This document shows positions 1 to 12,356 of a DNA stretch of 64,000 bases, in pieces; positions within the stretch are counted from its first letter, which is position 1; each line of letters opens with the position of its first letter. Location: positions 245,624-309,623 of the forward strand of contig FJUW01000091.1 in the NCBI GenBank assembly GCA_900074885.1. Direction: 5' to 3'. The DNA comes from Rhynchosporium graminicola. Taxonomy: Eukaryota > Ascomycota > Leotiomycetes > Helotiales > Ploettnerulaceae. A program made the position numbers and the translations under genes. Under the pieces are notes generated by a model. The model had not been told where the DNA came from, searched no databases, and saw nothing but the letters and a program-made list of their open reading frames with translations.

Positions 1-758
1 ATCTTTAGTATTAATCTCAAAATCAAAGGCGTTTTGAGCTCTATTAATAGAGATAGCTGTCTGATAACCGGAAGTAGATATAATAGAGGTATAGATATAT
101 ATATTTATATATATATATATATAAAATTATATAGATATATAAGAGTAAAGAGTAAGATAAGTATAAAAGTAATACTAGATATCGATAATCTGAAGAAGAT
201 ATTTCGATTACTACGAGGGAGTAAAGGTTCTTATATATAAAATATATAGTTTCTAGAATAATCTACTTAGATATCGATTTCTAAGCATATTACAAATAGA
301 TTCGTTGATTTATAAGTATTAGAAATCACTAGAATAGAATAGAATTATCTAGGAAATCGATTATAAATCTACGATTAGAAAGCGTGTTCTAGTTGTTTCT
401 AATAGTTTCTAGATTATATAAGATTAATAAGCTATTATTACTAATAGAAACTTGATTTCTAATAGTAAGTTCTAGTAATTTCTACTTTAAGAAGACTTAG
501 TAGACTCTCGCATTAAGTGGCGAGTTCGCTTCAAGTGGCGAGGGCCTAATCTTAGAAAGGATAGTTAAGCGAAGATCTAAGCCTAATACGTGCTAGTCTA
601 AAGTCACGTGAGTTAATCGATTTTTAATCGATCAAATCAATTATAATTAGATTAGATTAGATTAACTCTGAATTACCTTTGATTAGATTAGATTAACTCG
701 AGTTAATCTAATCTAATCATTTCGCACACTGGATATTAACGACCTTATCTTTATATAA
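1..758. repeat. RIP-decayed repeat remnants with ATTAG tracts
   Basis: AT-rich sequence with no credible gene. From about 608 to 719 it holds GATTA/ATTAG tracts and ATCGAT motifs that match the tail of the hAT-like repeats near 31.4 kb and 59.4 kb. A perfect 40-bp palindrome lies at 680-719. Short TA tracts near 95-135 are simple sequence. The stretch leads into a Tc1-type transposase remnant. Confidence 0.6.
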
Positions 759-1082
759 GATAACGCCCCTATCTATACTACTTATAAGGTTCGAGCTTAG
801 TTCGAGGAAATAAGTATAAACTTTATAAATTAGCTTCCTTACTCTCCTGATTTGAACCCGATTAAGTATACTTAGAAACGACTTCAAGATATATACTCGA
901 AGATATTCCCTGAACTCTAGTAATTAAATAGCTACTCCGAGGAAGATCGAACTATAATAGAAGAAGCTTTAAAGGAAGCTTAGGGCACGATACTTATATC
1001 TTTCTTCGAAGAGCTCGTAGAGTCTATAGAGAGGAGGGTAAAGGCCTATATCGATGCAAATAAGTATTATACGAAATATTAA
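759..1082 (+). pseudogene. Tc1/mariner-type transposase C-terminal remnant
   Basis: One continuous frame of 108 codons reads like the end of a Tc1/mariner DDE transposase. It begins with the DNAPIYT block (family consensus DNAPIH) and then has PYSPDLNPI, the block that precedes the third catalytic acid. The acid codon after LNPI is now AAG. The frame holds in-frame TAG/TAA codons before its final TAA, each explained by C-to-T at CpA. It is an inactive copy. The N-terminal half and the terminal repeats were not recognised. Confidence 0.75.
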
Positions 1083-1813
1083 GAGGGAGGAATTCTGTTT
1101 CGAGTATTACGTTTTATTCAGGGGGTTCTTATAGTTATTTTGATCAATTTATTATTAGTCTACGATTAGTAGGTATTCTATAGCTTTTAAGTGTTCAATT
1201 CGATTCCTTTGATTTTCTCGCTTAATTTAGCGCTGGCTTGTACTTCTGACGGAGTACTGTAGGATTGGGATTAGCTTTAGGGTTTCGCGGGGAAGAGATA
1301 CAATACAATAGTTCCAAGGGAGACTTATGGCGAGAGGCTTAAGAGCCTGTTTATTGCAGTCTAGCTTTTGACCAGTCCGAGCTCGTATATATGAAACTTA
1401 GCCTACATGACTTCTATCAAATGCTTCTCGTGGTGGAATGATTCCCTGCCAACTAATCTACTCCGGTATTGCTACACTATAACCAAAGGGTCTTTAACAT
1501 TAAGAAAAAGTGATGCAATGACCTAAGCACAGCTTATTAGACAGAATAGTTATACGTACATAAGACCCTCTGTGCTAGAAGTGATTTCGGCTTAACTCAA
1601 ATAACAGAATGAATGAACCGAGCGCGACAAATGAAAGTGCTTTTGCCCAGTCAATACATATTTCCAAAGTCTTCTTGCTGTTTTACCCGGGCTGATACGA
1701 TCTGCTACTAACTTATTCAGCACCTGAGAATAGCAAGCCGCGCATATCTGCAGACTCCATCTCTATTAAGTAGCATCAGGCAGTAATGACTATCGTCCCG
1801 AAAGTTTCAAACT
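1083..1813. other. Boundary between repeat island and gene-bearing DNA
   Basis: Composition shifts from RIP-like AT-rich DNA to ordinary sequence at about 1.2 kb. No gene is supported. The right end is the 3' flank of the LysM gene. Confidence 0.4.
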
Positions 1814-4798
1814 TCATATCCCGCCAGCAACGCAAACCGCATAATCTGGCCACAAGTTTTGGCAATCATCGCCCAGGCTGGGATTCCACTCGTAAAGAGT
1901 GGCGAAGCTGATTCCAAAGAGGTTGATAATCTTGTTACACGAGTCGCCTGAAGCAACGTTGTAGTAAGTGGTGCAGTTATCTGGCGTACCTGGTCGGATC
2001 GGGTCATGCGATGTGCTTGTTGGGGTGGGAGCGCTAGTGGATGTTGAGGCGGGTGCCGAGACGCAGTACGCCTCTTGAAGCCAGATGTTCTCGCAGTTAG
2101 ATCCGACTGTATGTCGCAAGATCAGTCATCTTGGATCATCAATATATTGGAAGCGGTATAGGGTAAGGAGATAGGCACTCACCAGCTGGGTTCCAGGCAT
2201 AGAACTGAGCAAAGGTGATGGCGAATTTGGCTTGGATGGCAGCACACGAGTCGTTATCGACGGTAGTATAAAACTTTGTGCAGCTAGCGATGATTCCTGG
2301 TTGTGTTGGGCCAATTGGTCCGCTGGAAATTGTGGTTGACACAGATGGCCCCGAGGTTGCAGTGGCCGTTTGAGCAGTCTCACTGTTGAGTAGAGGGACC
2401 AGTCAGTGATGTCTCAAATTAGATTATCGATATATCAATGCTTGTTTACTGATGGATCTTTCCATAACATTTCGAGCTGGAAAGACCAGTAGGAGACTCA
2501 AACTCAGAAGGAGTGGGCAGGAGCTGACTTACTTCACCCCAATACAGACTGCGTTAGCCTGGTCATCAATAATCCCTGCGTAGAGTCCTGTGTCACAGTC
2601 AGATCCGAGCCATGGATTCCAGGTTGTCAGGTCTTCGACGGAAATGCTATAGTCGTCAGCTACTGCAGCACACGGATAGCCTGTGAGATATTAGCCAAAA
2701 TTGTCCAAATATCTGATTACATCCGACCTACTTTCGCTGTCATCGTAGGCTTGAATGGTTATGAAACAAGAGCAAGTTGAGATTGTGTTCTCGTGAATGA
2801 CAGTGCTATCAACAACTTCGCAGTAGTTCGCCGTCACAACATCTGTGACCGATTAATACAGTAGCGGGCTTCCCTCGGAGAGGAGTAGATTGCCTACCAC
2901 TTAACTTTGTAGCATCAAGTAGAGCACAATAGCTGAAGCCACTGTTTATTGTACAATTTTCGGCAATACCACTCAGACTGGGGTTCCAAGCTAGGAAGTC
3001 TGCAAACGCGACGCCAAAACTGCTAGCAATGAAATAGCAGCGGTTAGCTACTCCTGTCATAACAACCTGAGACTTGGACTGTGATTGGTCCTGAACCATA
3101 AGTGGCTCTTCAAAGTTGCGATATCGCGAGCAGTTTGTAAGCGATCCTGAAGCTAGGGGCAGCTGCGGCTGAGACGTGACGGTGGATACCGGAAATTCTG
3201 TGAACGTCGTCGTTGTGGCGGTGGTGTATGACCCCGTCGTCAATGTGAAAAATCGAGACGTGGAGTACCGATTGTAAGTTGAGATGTCTCCGACAGCTTG
3301 AATGCAATATGAGATTCCCAAATTCAGGTTGTTACACTCTACATTGATTTCAGGATTCAAAAACAGGAGGTCCTTGTTGGAGATCCCAAATTGAACCGGG
3401 AGCTTATCGCAATTATCACCTTCTTGAACCTGAAAGATTTATCAACAATTGTAATTTTTTGTCTCGGCAGGAGAGAAACTCATTTACCTCATACCACTTC
3501 CCACAATCTGCGGTGGATTCATCATAGGCATTGGTAGGTTTTGGGACCGCTTTTGTTGGGGTTGATATGGCAAGTGTTATGGTAGGGACGACAACACCGA
3601 TTGAGCCCCCAGGCGGACTTGGGCGAAGTTAGCGCGTGCACATGCATCTCGTTTGGAATAGGCCGACTCATACCCTACGCAGATGAAACTTGATACAAGG
3701 TCATCAATGTTGCCACAAAGTGCATTGAGGTTAGGATTCCATGCCAAGAGCTGAGAACCGGTGATGGTGTCTCCCTGCGCCGCTATGATTCCATTACAAG
3801 TATCCAGCGACTGTACTCGATACAAATCACAAGGTGAGGAGAGGCAAATACTTGCCCCTACTTGGAGATTCGTGCAGTCCCGATTTATACCATTTGGGTT
3901 TATGATCGAGAACGTTGAAACATTGCGAGCAAGGGAAATAGCATCGCAAGAGTCCCCAGCCTGAACTGTGTAGGAATTTGTGCATGTTGAAATCGCAGAA
4001 GTTGCAGTTGCAGTAGCAGTAACGGTAGGCGAGGACGTTGATGAGTATGTGCCGGGTACAGTAAAGTCATATCCCTTAGCTCCGCAGCTTGACGTGTCGT
4101 ACCGGAAGTCGGCGGCCAACTCTTCATCATATCCGAAGGGCGAGTTGAGCTGTGTCTGAGAGATACCGAGAATGCACTCTGAGCACTCTTGCTCTGCGGT
4201 CAGTTCGTCTTGATTCAGCCACTCCATGAGAAGAGTATCGCAATATTTTCCAGTTGCACTGAAAACAGAGTCAGACATGCATGGATAAAAGCCTTTTATA
4301 AATAGCTCGCCTATCTTTCCTACAGGCAAGATCATAAGTGTATATGAAGCGGTCGACGATGTAAGTGGCTTTTGAAAATCAGCATGGTCGAGATGGCTGT
4401 AAAAAAGTTCCTAATTACCTGGGTACACGATGTCGTCAAGCAAGATCTTGTCGTCTGCCGCCTTGCAACCCCCAATAATTGTTTGGCGAACGGAATTCAA
4501 AGAGCTCAGACAACTAGCAGTACAAAGACTCGTGAGTTGTTTGGCATTCAGTCGTTCATTGCTACATCCGTATTAGCTGCAAAGGTTGATGCTGCTTTTG
4601 GAATCTCGCTTACTCGACAGAGACAACACCCAGGAACGCAGGACACGAAACAGTACTGTTCAGTACGTTGAAGCATACATCACTTATTCCAGGCCATGAG
4701 GCTGCAAGTGGAAGATCAGTGAACTGTTGGCCGTATGCAAAGGCAGAAAGAAGAAAGAGAAATACAAAATGAGCGATTTGGCACCTAAACAGCGGCAT
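1814..4798 (-). CDS. Secreted multi-LysM protein (about seven LysM domains)
   Basis: Predicted secreted chitin-binding protein. The start at 4798 gives a signal peptide (MPLFRCQIAHFVFLFLLSAF). Seven LysM-like units can be read, each with a YxV..DxC start and a NP..C..L end. They lie near 4000-3860, 3830-3670, 3429-3290, 3065-2920, 2785-2540, 2280-2070 and 1970-1820, with Ser/Thr-rich linkers. Supported introns include 4613-4562, 4418-4369, 3673-3618, 3487-3430, 2533-2387 and 2182-2107; the last exon is 2106-1814. The splice near 4335-4280 does not keep frame in my reading: the YTYDLA frame cannot be joined to ATGKYC. That is either a missed junction or a 1-nt frameshift. LysM proteins bind chitin and are often effectors or partners of fungal wall chitinases. 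A chitinase gene lies divergently 1.8 kb away. The product is confident; the exact model is not. Confidence 0.8.
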
Positions 4799-6629
4799 CT
4801 TGAACGAGTGTGATGGCTTGAGGGTCAGAGATCGAGAATGGACGAACATATTGAATTCTACTGGAGCAGCCAGACTTCATCAATAGAAGACATATTTGGA
4901 ATAAGTTCAGCCCACTGAGCCCAGGACCTGCATACAAGATGTCCCGGATTAAAATGATGGGAAGCCCCGCCATGCAGAATCCTGGGCATATACGGAATTG
5001 TACCAGAATCCAGTTAGTCAGCCGCCCCTCCTGTGCATCACCGAAGTGGAGAGTAGAGATAGGAAAGCTTGCAAAGTTTAGTAAATGATATTGCATTGTG
5101 CCGCCCTCTCAAGATAAATGCATGCTCAGTTTCTAGACCTTCCCATCTTGCCTCCCAATTCCGTGTATACTATGCTTGGTAGCACGCCCTCGCTTGCAGT
5201 CTTGCAGAGCGAAAGATATATGTATTTGCTTTGATTGACTCGCTTTCTCGTGCGGCTGAATGAACCTGCCGGGCCTCATACTATGATGGCCCAGGCCTAT
5301 TACCAAATTTGTCGATGCACCTCCTGCGCAATGCGAGTGACTGTTCGAACTATGAGTACTTTCATATCGAGGATACTATTTCTGCGCCATCTTCTATTTA
5401 ATTGATCAACACTCTAAGGTCTGAATGAAGCTCTTTCAATTCTGTCGTGAACGAGCTTTAAGCGAAGGTGACTTGCTTATCAGCTAAATGCAAAAATAGT
5501 AAATTGCAGTAGTATCTTGAATCCTATCACTTGATAGTAATGAACTTTTAACTAGTCAACTTATGATTCATGTTTTCACTCATTTTCTCATGGGAAATAT
5601 TAATTTACCGAACAACGTACAGAGGTACAGTGGTTATGTATTGTTAGTACAATAAGCATGGGGCAGACGAATGAATTTACTACAAGTGGCAGTAACCAGG
5701 TCCGCAAGCAGGGCAAAGATTACTTAATTAGTGATCGAGAAGTCAGTACGCACTAAGGATTATACCTTTTGTAGGAAATTCATTTACCCCCTGCTGATTG
5801 TACTAACAATACTTAACCGCTGTACCTGTGTACGCGGTGTTTGATCTCATGTTGAGCAGGCGCAGCAACGCCGCAAGTGACAAAAGCATCCACCATCTCA
5901 TGTGAAGTGTCAACGGACGAGCGGGGATAAACATAAACTTAAGCTCCCGGAAGATGCGGTTCATGTCGATCCCTGATCTACATCATAAGGTACCTGGAAA
6001 AAAGCTTTTCACAAGGTTTGCTGGGCCAGGCAAGGAGATTTAGCCCGAATAGTGATATTTTCCCGGCAACCCTGCCGAGCCTGCTACTGTATACTCGCTT
6101 TCTACGTGGGTCTGAACCTGACAGGGCATATAACAAGGGTCAATTTTAACCAAATATGCCCTGCAAACCCACTGTGGACAGAGTACTCGAAGCAAACTTG
6201 GATCTTATTATTGCTAATATCAAAGTGGAATTCCAAAGATGCACGACCCAGGGGAGGGGAAGCGAAAAAGTATCTGAGAGTGACCGCGAGAGCCGTGATC
6301 TGCAGTAAAACTCCTATTACCAGACCTGGACAGCAACTTCTCCATCTGTCGAGCCTCGGTGATCAAAAACGTAGTCGTGGCCTCGAAGATTTGGATATCC
6401 AATTTCCGATATGGAGTAAGTGGATTAATCTTTTCGCTTTCGTACAGAAAGATGAAGCTAGTAATCTCTAAACCCTATATACGATTTTTCATATGGGCCT
6501 CATTCCTGCAGTAGCTTTGGACATGTCAGTATGCTATATAATATCTAGTCTCCCCAGTTTCTGGCACCAAGGTTCTGGAGATACTCCTTTTCATGTTCTT
6601 CCATCCATCTATATGTTCTCCTGTCGACC
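4799..6629. promoter_or_regulatory. Shared upstream region of LysM and chitinase genes
   Basis: 1.8 kb between two divergent genes for chitin-related proteins. It contains no convincing coding sequence; the 139-codon reading frame at 6052-6471 has no recognisable domain. By position it must hold both promoters. No specific operator was identified. Confidence 0.4.
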
Positions 6630-9600
6630 ATGTCACTCCTTTCTAGTCGAACGTTATATAGCTCTTTTCTTGCTTTTTTCGGCATTACAATTTTTCTCGT
6701 CGCTCATTATTGGCCAGAGAGCGATTCCAATTCCTTGTCCAGTATTACAAAATCCAAATCGCTACTTCGGAGAGACTCTTTCGAAACTTCATTATCATCA
6801 GATGATAAGAACTCATCTATCTTCAGACGTGAAGACTATACCTGCGGTCCAGGAAATCCGTGCAGTAACGGTGCTTGTTATGGTGTTAGTGGCTACTGCA
6901 GTTATAGTCAGTACTAATTCTTAGCACCTATGATTTAACATTTGGTCGAGAAGAAATTAAAAATGTGAGAATACAGGCGCCACATACTGTGGTACTAGGT
7001 GCGTCTCCAACTATAGCGCATTCGCCGAGTATGGTAAAGATGCTGTGCCATCTGGAAAAACATGCCCTTTGAACTCCTGGTAAGGTGACACAACTTTTGA
7101 TCCCTACTTTAATTCTAAAGACCCCATAGTTGCAGTTAATACGGCTTCTGTGGAACTACCACAGATTTTTGTACCAACAATTGCCAGAGCAACTGTATTA
7201 AGCACCCATCACCTCCAGGAGGCGGTGGTGGGGGAGATGTACTCAAGCGAGGTTGGTTTAAATCCACCCTTGGCTTTTTGATCATTTGAGTTATTTTTTT
7301 CGATGTTTTTCTGATACTGAACTTCTAGTGATTGGTTACTATGAGTCTTGGAGTTCGAGATTAGAGTGCCATAAGATGGCCCCATCAGATCTCCCTCGTA
7401 AGCCGCCGTTCGCGTGGTTCTTCTGGCCTGTTTGGTTAACTAACAGTCTAAAGTTGAAGCTCTTACTCATCTGAACTATGCATTCGCTTATATCGACCCC
7501 ACTACCTTCACACTTGTTACTATGGACCAACAAACTCCTAAGGAGCTTTTTCAAGAAGTTGTGGATGTGAAACAGTACAAAAGTGACTTACAAGTCGTAA
7601 GCTTCTCTTCGTCCTTGGGTCTCCAGTCTTTTTAAGCTGACGTGGGGGATTCCAGTGGATAAGTGTGGGTGGCTGGACTTTCTCAGACAACGGAACTGCT
7701 ACCCAGCCTGTCTTTGGCAACATCGCGGGTTCAGCTGCAAACCGTCAGGCCTTCGCGGATAATGTAGTGGCGTTTCTGACTCATTACGGATTTGATGGTG
7801 AGTCTATTTGACGTATCGCAAAAATCCCACACTAAGCAGAGTTCCACAGGTATCGACCTCGACTGGGAGTACCCTGGCGCTCCGGATCGAGGAGGCATTC
7901 CAGATGACACAAAAAACTATGTTGCTCTACTAGAAACTTTGCGTTCCACTTTCGATCGAGCCCCTAGGACTCTTGGAATAACATTTACAGCCCCTTCTTC
8001 TTACTGGTACCTCAAGTGGTTTGACTTACCCGGGATGATGAAGTACGCTGATTGGATTAATTTTATGACTTAGTAAGGGTTACTCTTGACGAAGCAGTTC
8101 ATTACACTGACACAAAGTTCTGAAGTGACCTACATGGCGTCTGGGATCGGAATAATCCAATTGGTAGCATTATACAAGGCCACACAAACTTGACCGAGAT
8201 CAAGTTAGCAGCGGAACTTCTCTGGTAATGAAAATCCCTAACGTGGTCGGAGAATTACTAAATACTATTAGGCGCGTCAATATCCCTGCATCCAAGGTGG
8301 TAATGGCATTCGGTTTCTACGGACGGTCTTTTCAACTTTCGGATTTGAGCTGTTCTACCCCAGGTTGTCAATTCAGCGGTGGTGGATCTGCAGGGCCATG
8401 CTCAGCAACTAGTGGTATCTTGTACTACTATGAGATTCAAGCACTTCTCAAACAACATACGGACCTCAAGCCCATCTGGGATAAAGACGCGGCCGTCAAA
8501 TATGTTGTCTACGACAAAAACCAATGGATATCTTACGATGATCCTGATACTTTCAAGCAGAAAGTCGAGTGGGCAAACAGCGTCGGCTTGGGGGGCTCAC
8601 TGATTTGGGCTTCAGATACTGGTAAGTTAACCAACTGGATCAATAGCAATTGAGGAAACTCGGACCATATACTTACGATGTTGTAGATGATGCGGAGTAT
8701 ACAGCCCATTCTGGATTGATTGGAAAAGCAGTCGGAACTCTTGAACATGCTGATATAACACTCAGTCAGCATGCCATAGCTGAGGATGCCGGAGCGATTG
8801 CCCAGAATTTGATCGGCCAGAATGGACAAAGCTGCACGATACAGGACACTTGTCGATACCAGGACGAGTTTCCAAGGCTGGGTCTTTGCCCTGGTGGTCA
8901 GACATTCGTCGGGTGGGAGAAAGGCAAATGTGGAGTGAGTTCAAACAACTTTTGCATGTACAAGAAGCAAGCTGATGACAACGACCTTCACCAGAAAAAT
9001 CAGGGGAAATCAATCTGTTGTCCAAGCGCCACAGCACCAAAATCATGCATTTGGAGAGGTGGGGGCGGCAAAGCGCATGATTGCAATGGGCAATGCCATG
9101 TTGGGGAGGCGACAGTCTTCGGGTCTTCCTGGGGTGGTTTTCCCACAGAGGCAAACCAGAAGAAGTGTAGACGAGGATACAAAGTGTTTTGTTGTGAAGC
9201 AGGAGATTGGAGTGACGTTACATCTGGGTGTTATTGGACTAAGTGGTATGTTTTTTTGTCGAGCAATTCTTCTTTTTACGTGGTGACTGATATCCCCTTT
9301 CAGTGGAGGTTCATGCACAAATACCGAGGAGTCGGTCAGTACCAGAGCAGAAGAATCGTGCACGATTTTCAATCCTTCTAGAAAATATTGCTGCCCAAAG
9401 CCAGCTTTGCTCTATGACTGCACTTGGTGGGGATCTCAGCCTGACTGTCCTAATGCCAACTTTGAATAAATACAGTCTAACGAATTCCTCTTAGGGAGTC
9501 GGAAAAAGACAAACTGCTGCAAAGTTCGATCAAGGCCACCAGCGGCACTTACATGCGACGTGAGCATCTGTGATGCCGACCCTCCTTTGTGTAGAGACAC

Positions 9601-10788
9601 TGCTTCAGTCGGATTAATGAAAAAGCGAGACTTTTTTACTCTAGACAATGGTTTGAGTGTTGCGGAACCCCTTTACACTGATGACTTAGAGCCAGAAGAT
9701 GAGGGAGACGAATACTCTATTCTAGAGAAGAGGAAGAAGATATCAGTTACTTTCGAGTTACTCGGCCGCGCCGCAATTATAGTCTTCGCCCGCCCGCATC
9801 CTTCCAGAGCGCAGCTCTTCGCCTCAGCCCTAAGACTTCGTACTGTTATACGCCAGTTTTTCCATTTGGAGCACACGCAATGCGACGACACAGCAATAAC
9901 AGGGGTTGACCTTCCTACTCCCAATCAGGCCAGTACGCTTCCTAGGACAGGCGAAACTGAGCATCCCATCGATGTACGTTTTCCACTCCTGAACATTCTG
10001 CCTTCCTTTCTAAGAGTTTGATACAGCTTAGCATCCACAAAAGATTTGTTCGTTGCGCAGAAAGAGGAATTCTTCCCGATGGTTCAGCCACGGAGAACTC
10101 TGGTCTCGGAGCCGCTTTCTTTGCGGATCAATATCTGGCTGAGAATATGCTGAGGCAGGGCTTACCACTTGTGACACCAAACTCGGCACAATACAGAAGC
10201 ACCTACATGCGCGTGTGGGAAGCGTTTGGGTCAACAACCAACGCAGCTCAATTCGTTCTGACGGACAAAGAAATCAATGGTCCCAAGGGCAGAGTGATGA
10301 ATCTTGGTGTAGTGACAGGCATACCGCAATTTGAGATATGGGTCAATCAAGGTACTGCTGGAAATGGAACTGCGACTGAGTCTTTCCTGCAGTCACTTCG
10401 AACGGTGAGCATATCTGAAACCTTCTAACCAACATCTGCTAACGTGTTTCTACTTAACTAGGCTATAGGAGTGTTCAAATACCTGCAGAATACCGATGTT
10501 GCGGCTCGCTTCCAGAACACCCGGGATTTGATACGAGAGCAGTTGGAAATCATCGAAGCAGAGCTCCCTGGTGCGACTGGACTTGTAGCGCTATGGGATG
10601 AATGTTTCGAAGCCATCTTGAGAGAAATTGAGAGAACCGCTCAAGAATGGCTATTAGCACGCGTAAACCAAGCTCGGCAAATCTATACGCAAGTTGGACC
10701 TACACCACGGAATCGCGCAAGTGTCTTCACGACCTTGACCAGTCTGGAGAGACAAATCATGTCCGTGTATATACCTGGATCTCGGTAG
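6630..10788 (+). pseudogene. GH18 subgroup-C (killer-toxin-like) chitinase, two in-frame stops
   Basis: Secreted chitinase with chitin-binding modules. Thirteen exons join in frame: 6630-6906, 6977-7079, 7130-7251, 7329-7397, 7454-7596, 7656-7797, 7850-8072, 8126-8224, 8272-8621, 8687-9245, 9304-9973, 10027-10404, 10462-10788 (1,154 codons). Order: N-terminal hydrophobic segment, two CBM18-like Cys-rich modules (about residues 70-160), GH18 barrel from VIGYYESW with the catalytic motif DGIDLDWEYPG split by an intron, then a Cys-rich tail and C-terminal domain typical of subgroup C. TAA at 7137-7139 replaces the usual Gln in the CBM18 CCSQYGFC motif. A second TAA at 9467-9469 lies in the tail. 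Both fit CAA-to-TAA, and the frame is intact on both sides. Splicing around either stop finds no support. The gene is probably dead, unless the stops are sequencing errors. It is the partner of the divergent LysM gene. Confidence 0.85.
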
Positions 10789-10942
10789 AATATCACTTGT
10801 TATTTTGTTACGGCAATCTCACAGCACTGCAAAAAAAATTGTATAATTTCGAAAGACTCCGTGCATCATCGATAGATCCCTTGAATTTTCATCGATAACA
10901 TGAGACCCGCTAACTTACATGACCAGAAAAAGGGTTCAAGGG

Positions 10943-11821
10943 TCAAGACTCAACCCAAACATGAGGTGGCTTCTGGAATTCAGCGTACCATAAGTCGCCC
11001 CCAAGCAGTGCCATATAAATTCCAGGTATCAATCCCCAGATAGCAACTCGTTGCCAGTCCTGTCCCTCTTCTCCTTGGCCGATTGTGACGACGTTCCCAT
11101 CAAGATCTATCTCCGTCTCTTCATCAGACGAGGGCGCCCACTTCGAGTCCATCATATTGACATAGCCCGTTCCCTCCATGTCATCGGCAGGAGGCTGAGG
11201 CGCCCGCCTAACAACACTTTCTAGGGAGTCCTTATCCACGTGTATAAAGAACGTGTACCTCGGTTGACCATCCCAGCCAGTTGGGATAGCAGGCGTGTTA
11301 GGCTGCTCACTATTGCGGCCTTCTGCCGAGCTAACCCAATCGACGAAGTGATCTCGACACTTCTGAATTGTCGCGCCATCGAATGTCTTCCGATCGTCGG
11401 GGACAGTGAGTTCCAATGAGTCTAGCAAATCCAACCCCTCGTAGATTCTAAGATGATCCTGCGCACGCGCATTTAAGTTCTCCATAAATCGCGCCCAGTC
11501 ATCGTCGGACTCGTATGTACATCGGTAGATGATGAAGCCCCACTTGCTGTAATTTTCCGCTTGAAGATGTTTTCTAAGCTGATCGGCGAGGTTCGAAGCC
11601 ATATTTCTGAAATAACGAGGAGAAATAGATGAATATAGGCGACTTCTGGAAGTCCGTGGATAAGTACGGGTACGTCCCAGCTTTGAATGCTGTAGTACGA
11701 GGGTGCTGTAAAAACTCGTCGTGTTAATTGGAAGACTGCGAGATAGCGCGAATCGATGAACAGAAAACTTAATCGTTGTCATGAAAGATTCTGATGTTGT
11801 ACGAAGGAGAGCGCTCGTCAA
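10943..11821 (-). CDS. Conserved fungal protein of unknown function
   Basis: Intronless reading frame of 292 residues, convergent with the chitinase (155 bp between stops). I do not recognise a named domain. From residue 74 the protein has a compact, acidic, non-membrane composition with the blocks WGFIIYRCTY and GWDGQPRYTFFIHVD, and it ends in VWVES. The first 73 residues are rich in Ser, Thr and Arg with almost no acidic residues, like a mitochondrial presequence. A second ATG at 11602 (MASNLADQL) would give a 219-residue protein and may be the true start. Codon use and the absence of stops support a real gene. Confidence 0.65.
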   Translation of the reverse strand: MTSALLRTTSESFMTTIKFSVHRFALSRSLPINTTSFYSTLVLQHSKLGRTRTYPRTSRSRLYSSISPRYFRNMASNLADQLRKHLQAENYSKWGFIIYRCTYESDDDWARFMENLNARAQDHLRIYEGLDLLDSLELTVPDDRKTFDGATIQKCRDHFVDWVSSAEGRNSEQPNTPAIPTGWDGQPRYTFFIHVDKDSLESVVRRAPQPPADDMEGTGYVNMMDSKWAPSSDEETEIDLDGNVVTIGQGEEGQDWQRVAIWGLIPGIYMALLGGDLWYAEFQKPPHVWVES

Positions 11822-12159
11822 GCGTCGACTTGATGATATGTGTGATGACTAGTCCCAACTGTGCAGGGGTCGCGCTCTTTATAGGTTTGCCAGCCCTACT
11901 TCGGCGCTACAAGCTGCTTGTACAACGTGTTAATAGCGAAATTTCGCCGAAGTTACCAAAATCGATTCTAGAGTCTGCCTCCCAGCCCCTCTGTCATATA
12001 ACTAACTACCTTTAATAACTCTGCTAATATTAATCTAACTGTCTTGAATTTATAAGCAAAGTTAGTTGTGAATGGTATCCACTCGTTCCTTTCCACGTTC
12101 AAAGGGTTTATTAGCGGATACTCCCGAAACCTTATCTCAGCGGCTGAAACCTTATACTA
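11822..12159. other. Intergenic, partly AT-rich
   Basis: Upstream flank of the 11821 gene. No gene seen. AT content rises towards the LTR fragment that follows. Confidence 0.35.
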
Positions 12160-12356
12160 ACTCCTTCCTTGTATTCGATTATAGGCAAGAGCTCTAGATT
12201 AGCTAGAACGCCTCTAAGAACCGCGGCAAACGTTACCTCGTTTCTTATTCCTTCTTTGTCTTCTTGTTTCCTTTGTAGTAGACTGATAAGATCGCTCTTA
12301 GCCCCCCTATTGTGTCATTACTGCTTCTATACCGCCTTGAGTCTTCTGTCGTCATA
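12160..12356 (+). mobile_element. Solo-LTR fragment of the A gypsy family, opposite orientation
   Basis: On the + strand this stretch matches the reverse complement of the A/C-type LTRs of the 31-61 kb block. Shared blocks include TTGTTTCCTT, GTAGTAGACT, AAGATCGCTCTTAGCC and the end block ACCGCCTTGAGTCTT..GTCGTCATA. It keeps many CpA/TpG sites, so it is less RIP-mutated than the main block. No internal element sequence and no clear target duplication were found. The left boundary is approximate. Confidence 0.65.

Noticed and set aside
640..719. ATTAG/GATTA tracts considered as telomeric repeats
   Set aside because: The unit is not TTAGGG and the tracts recur inside hAT remnants.
6052..6471. 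139-codon frame upstream of the chitinase
   Set aside because: No domain, no splice connection to the chitinase, and ordinary intergenic composition.
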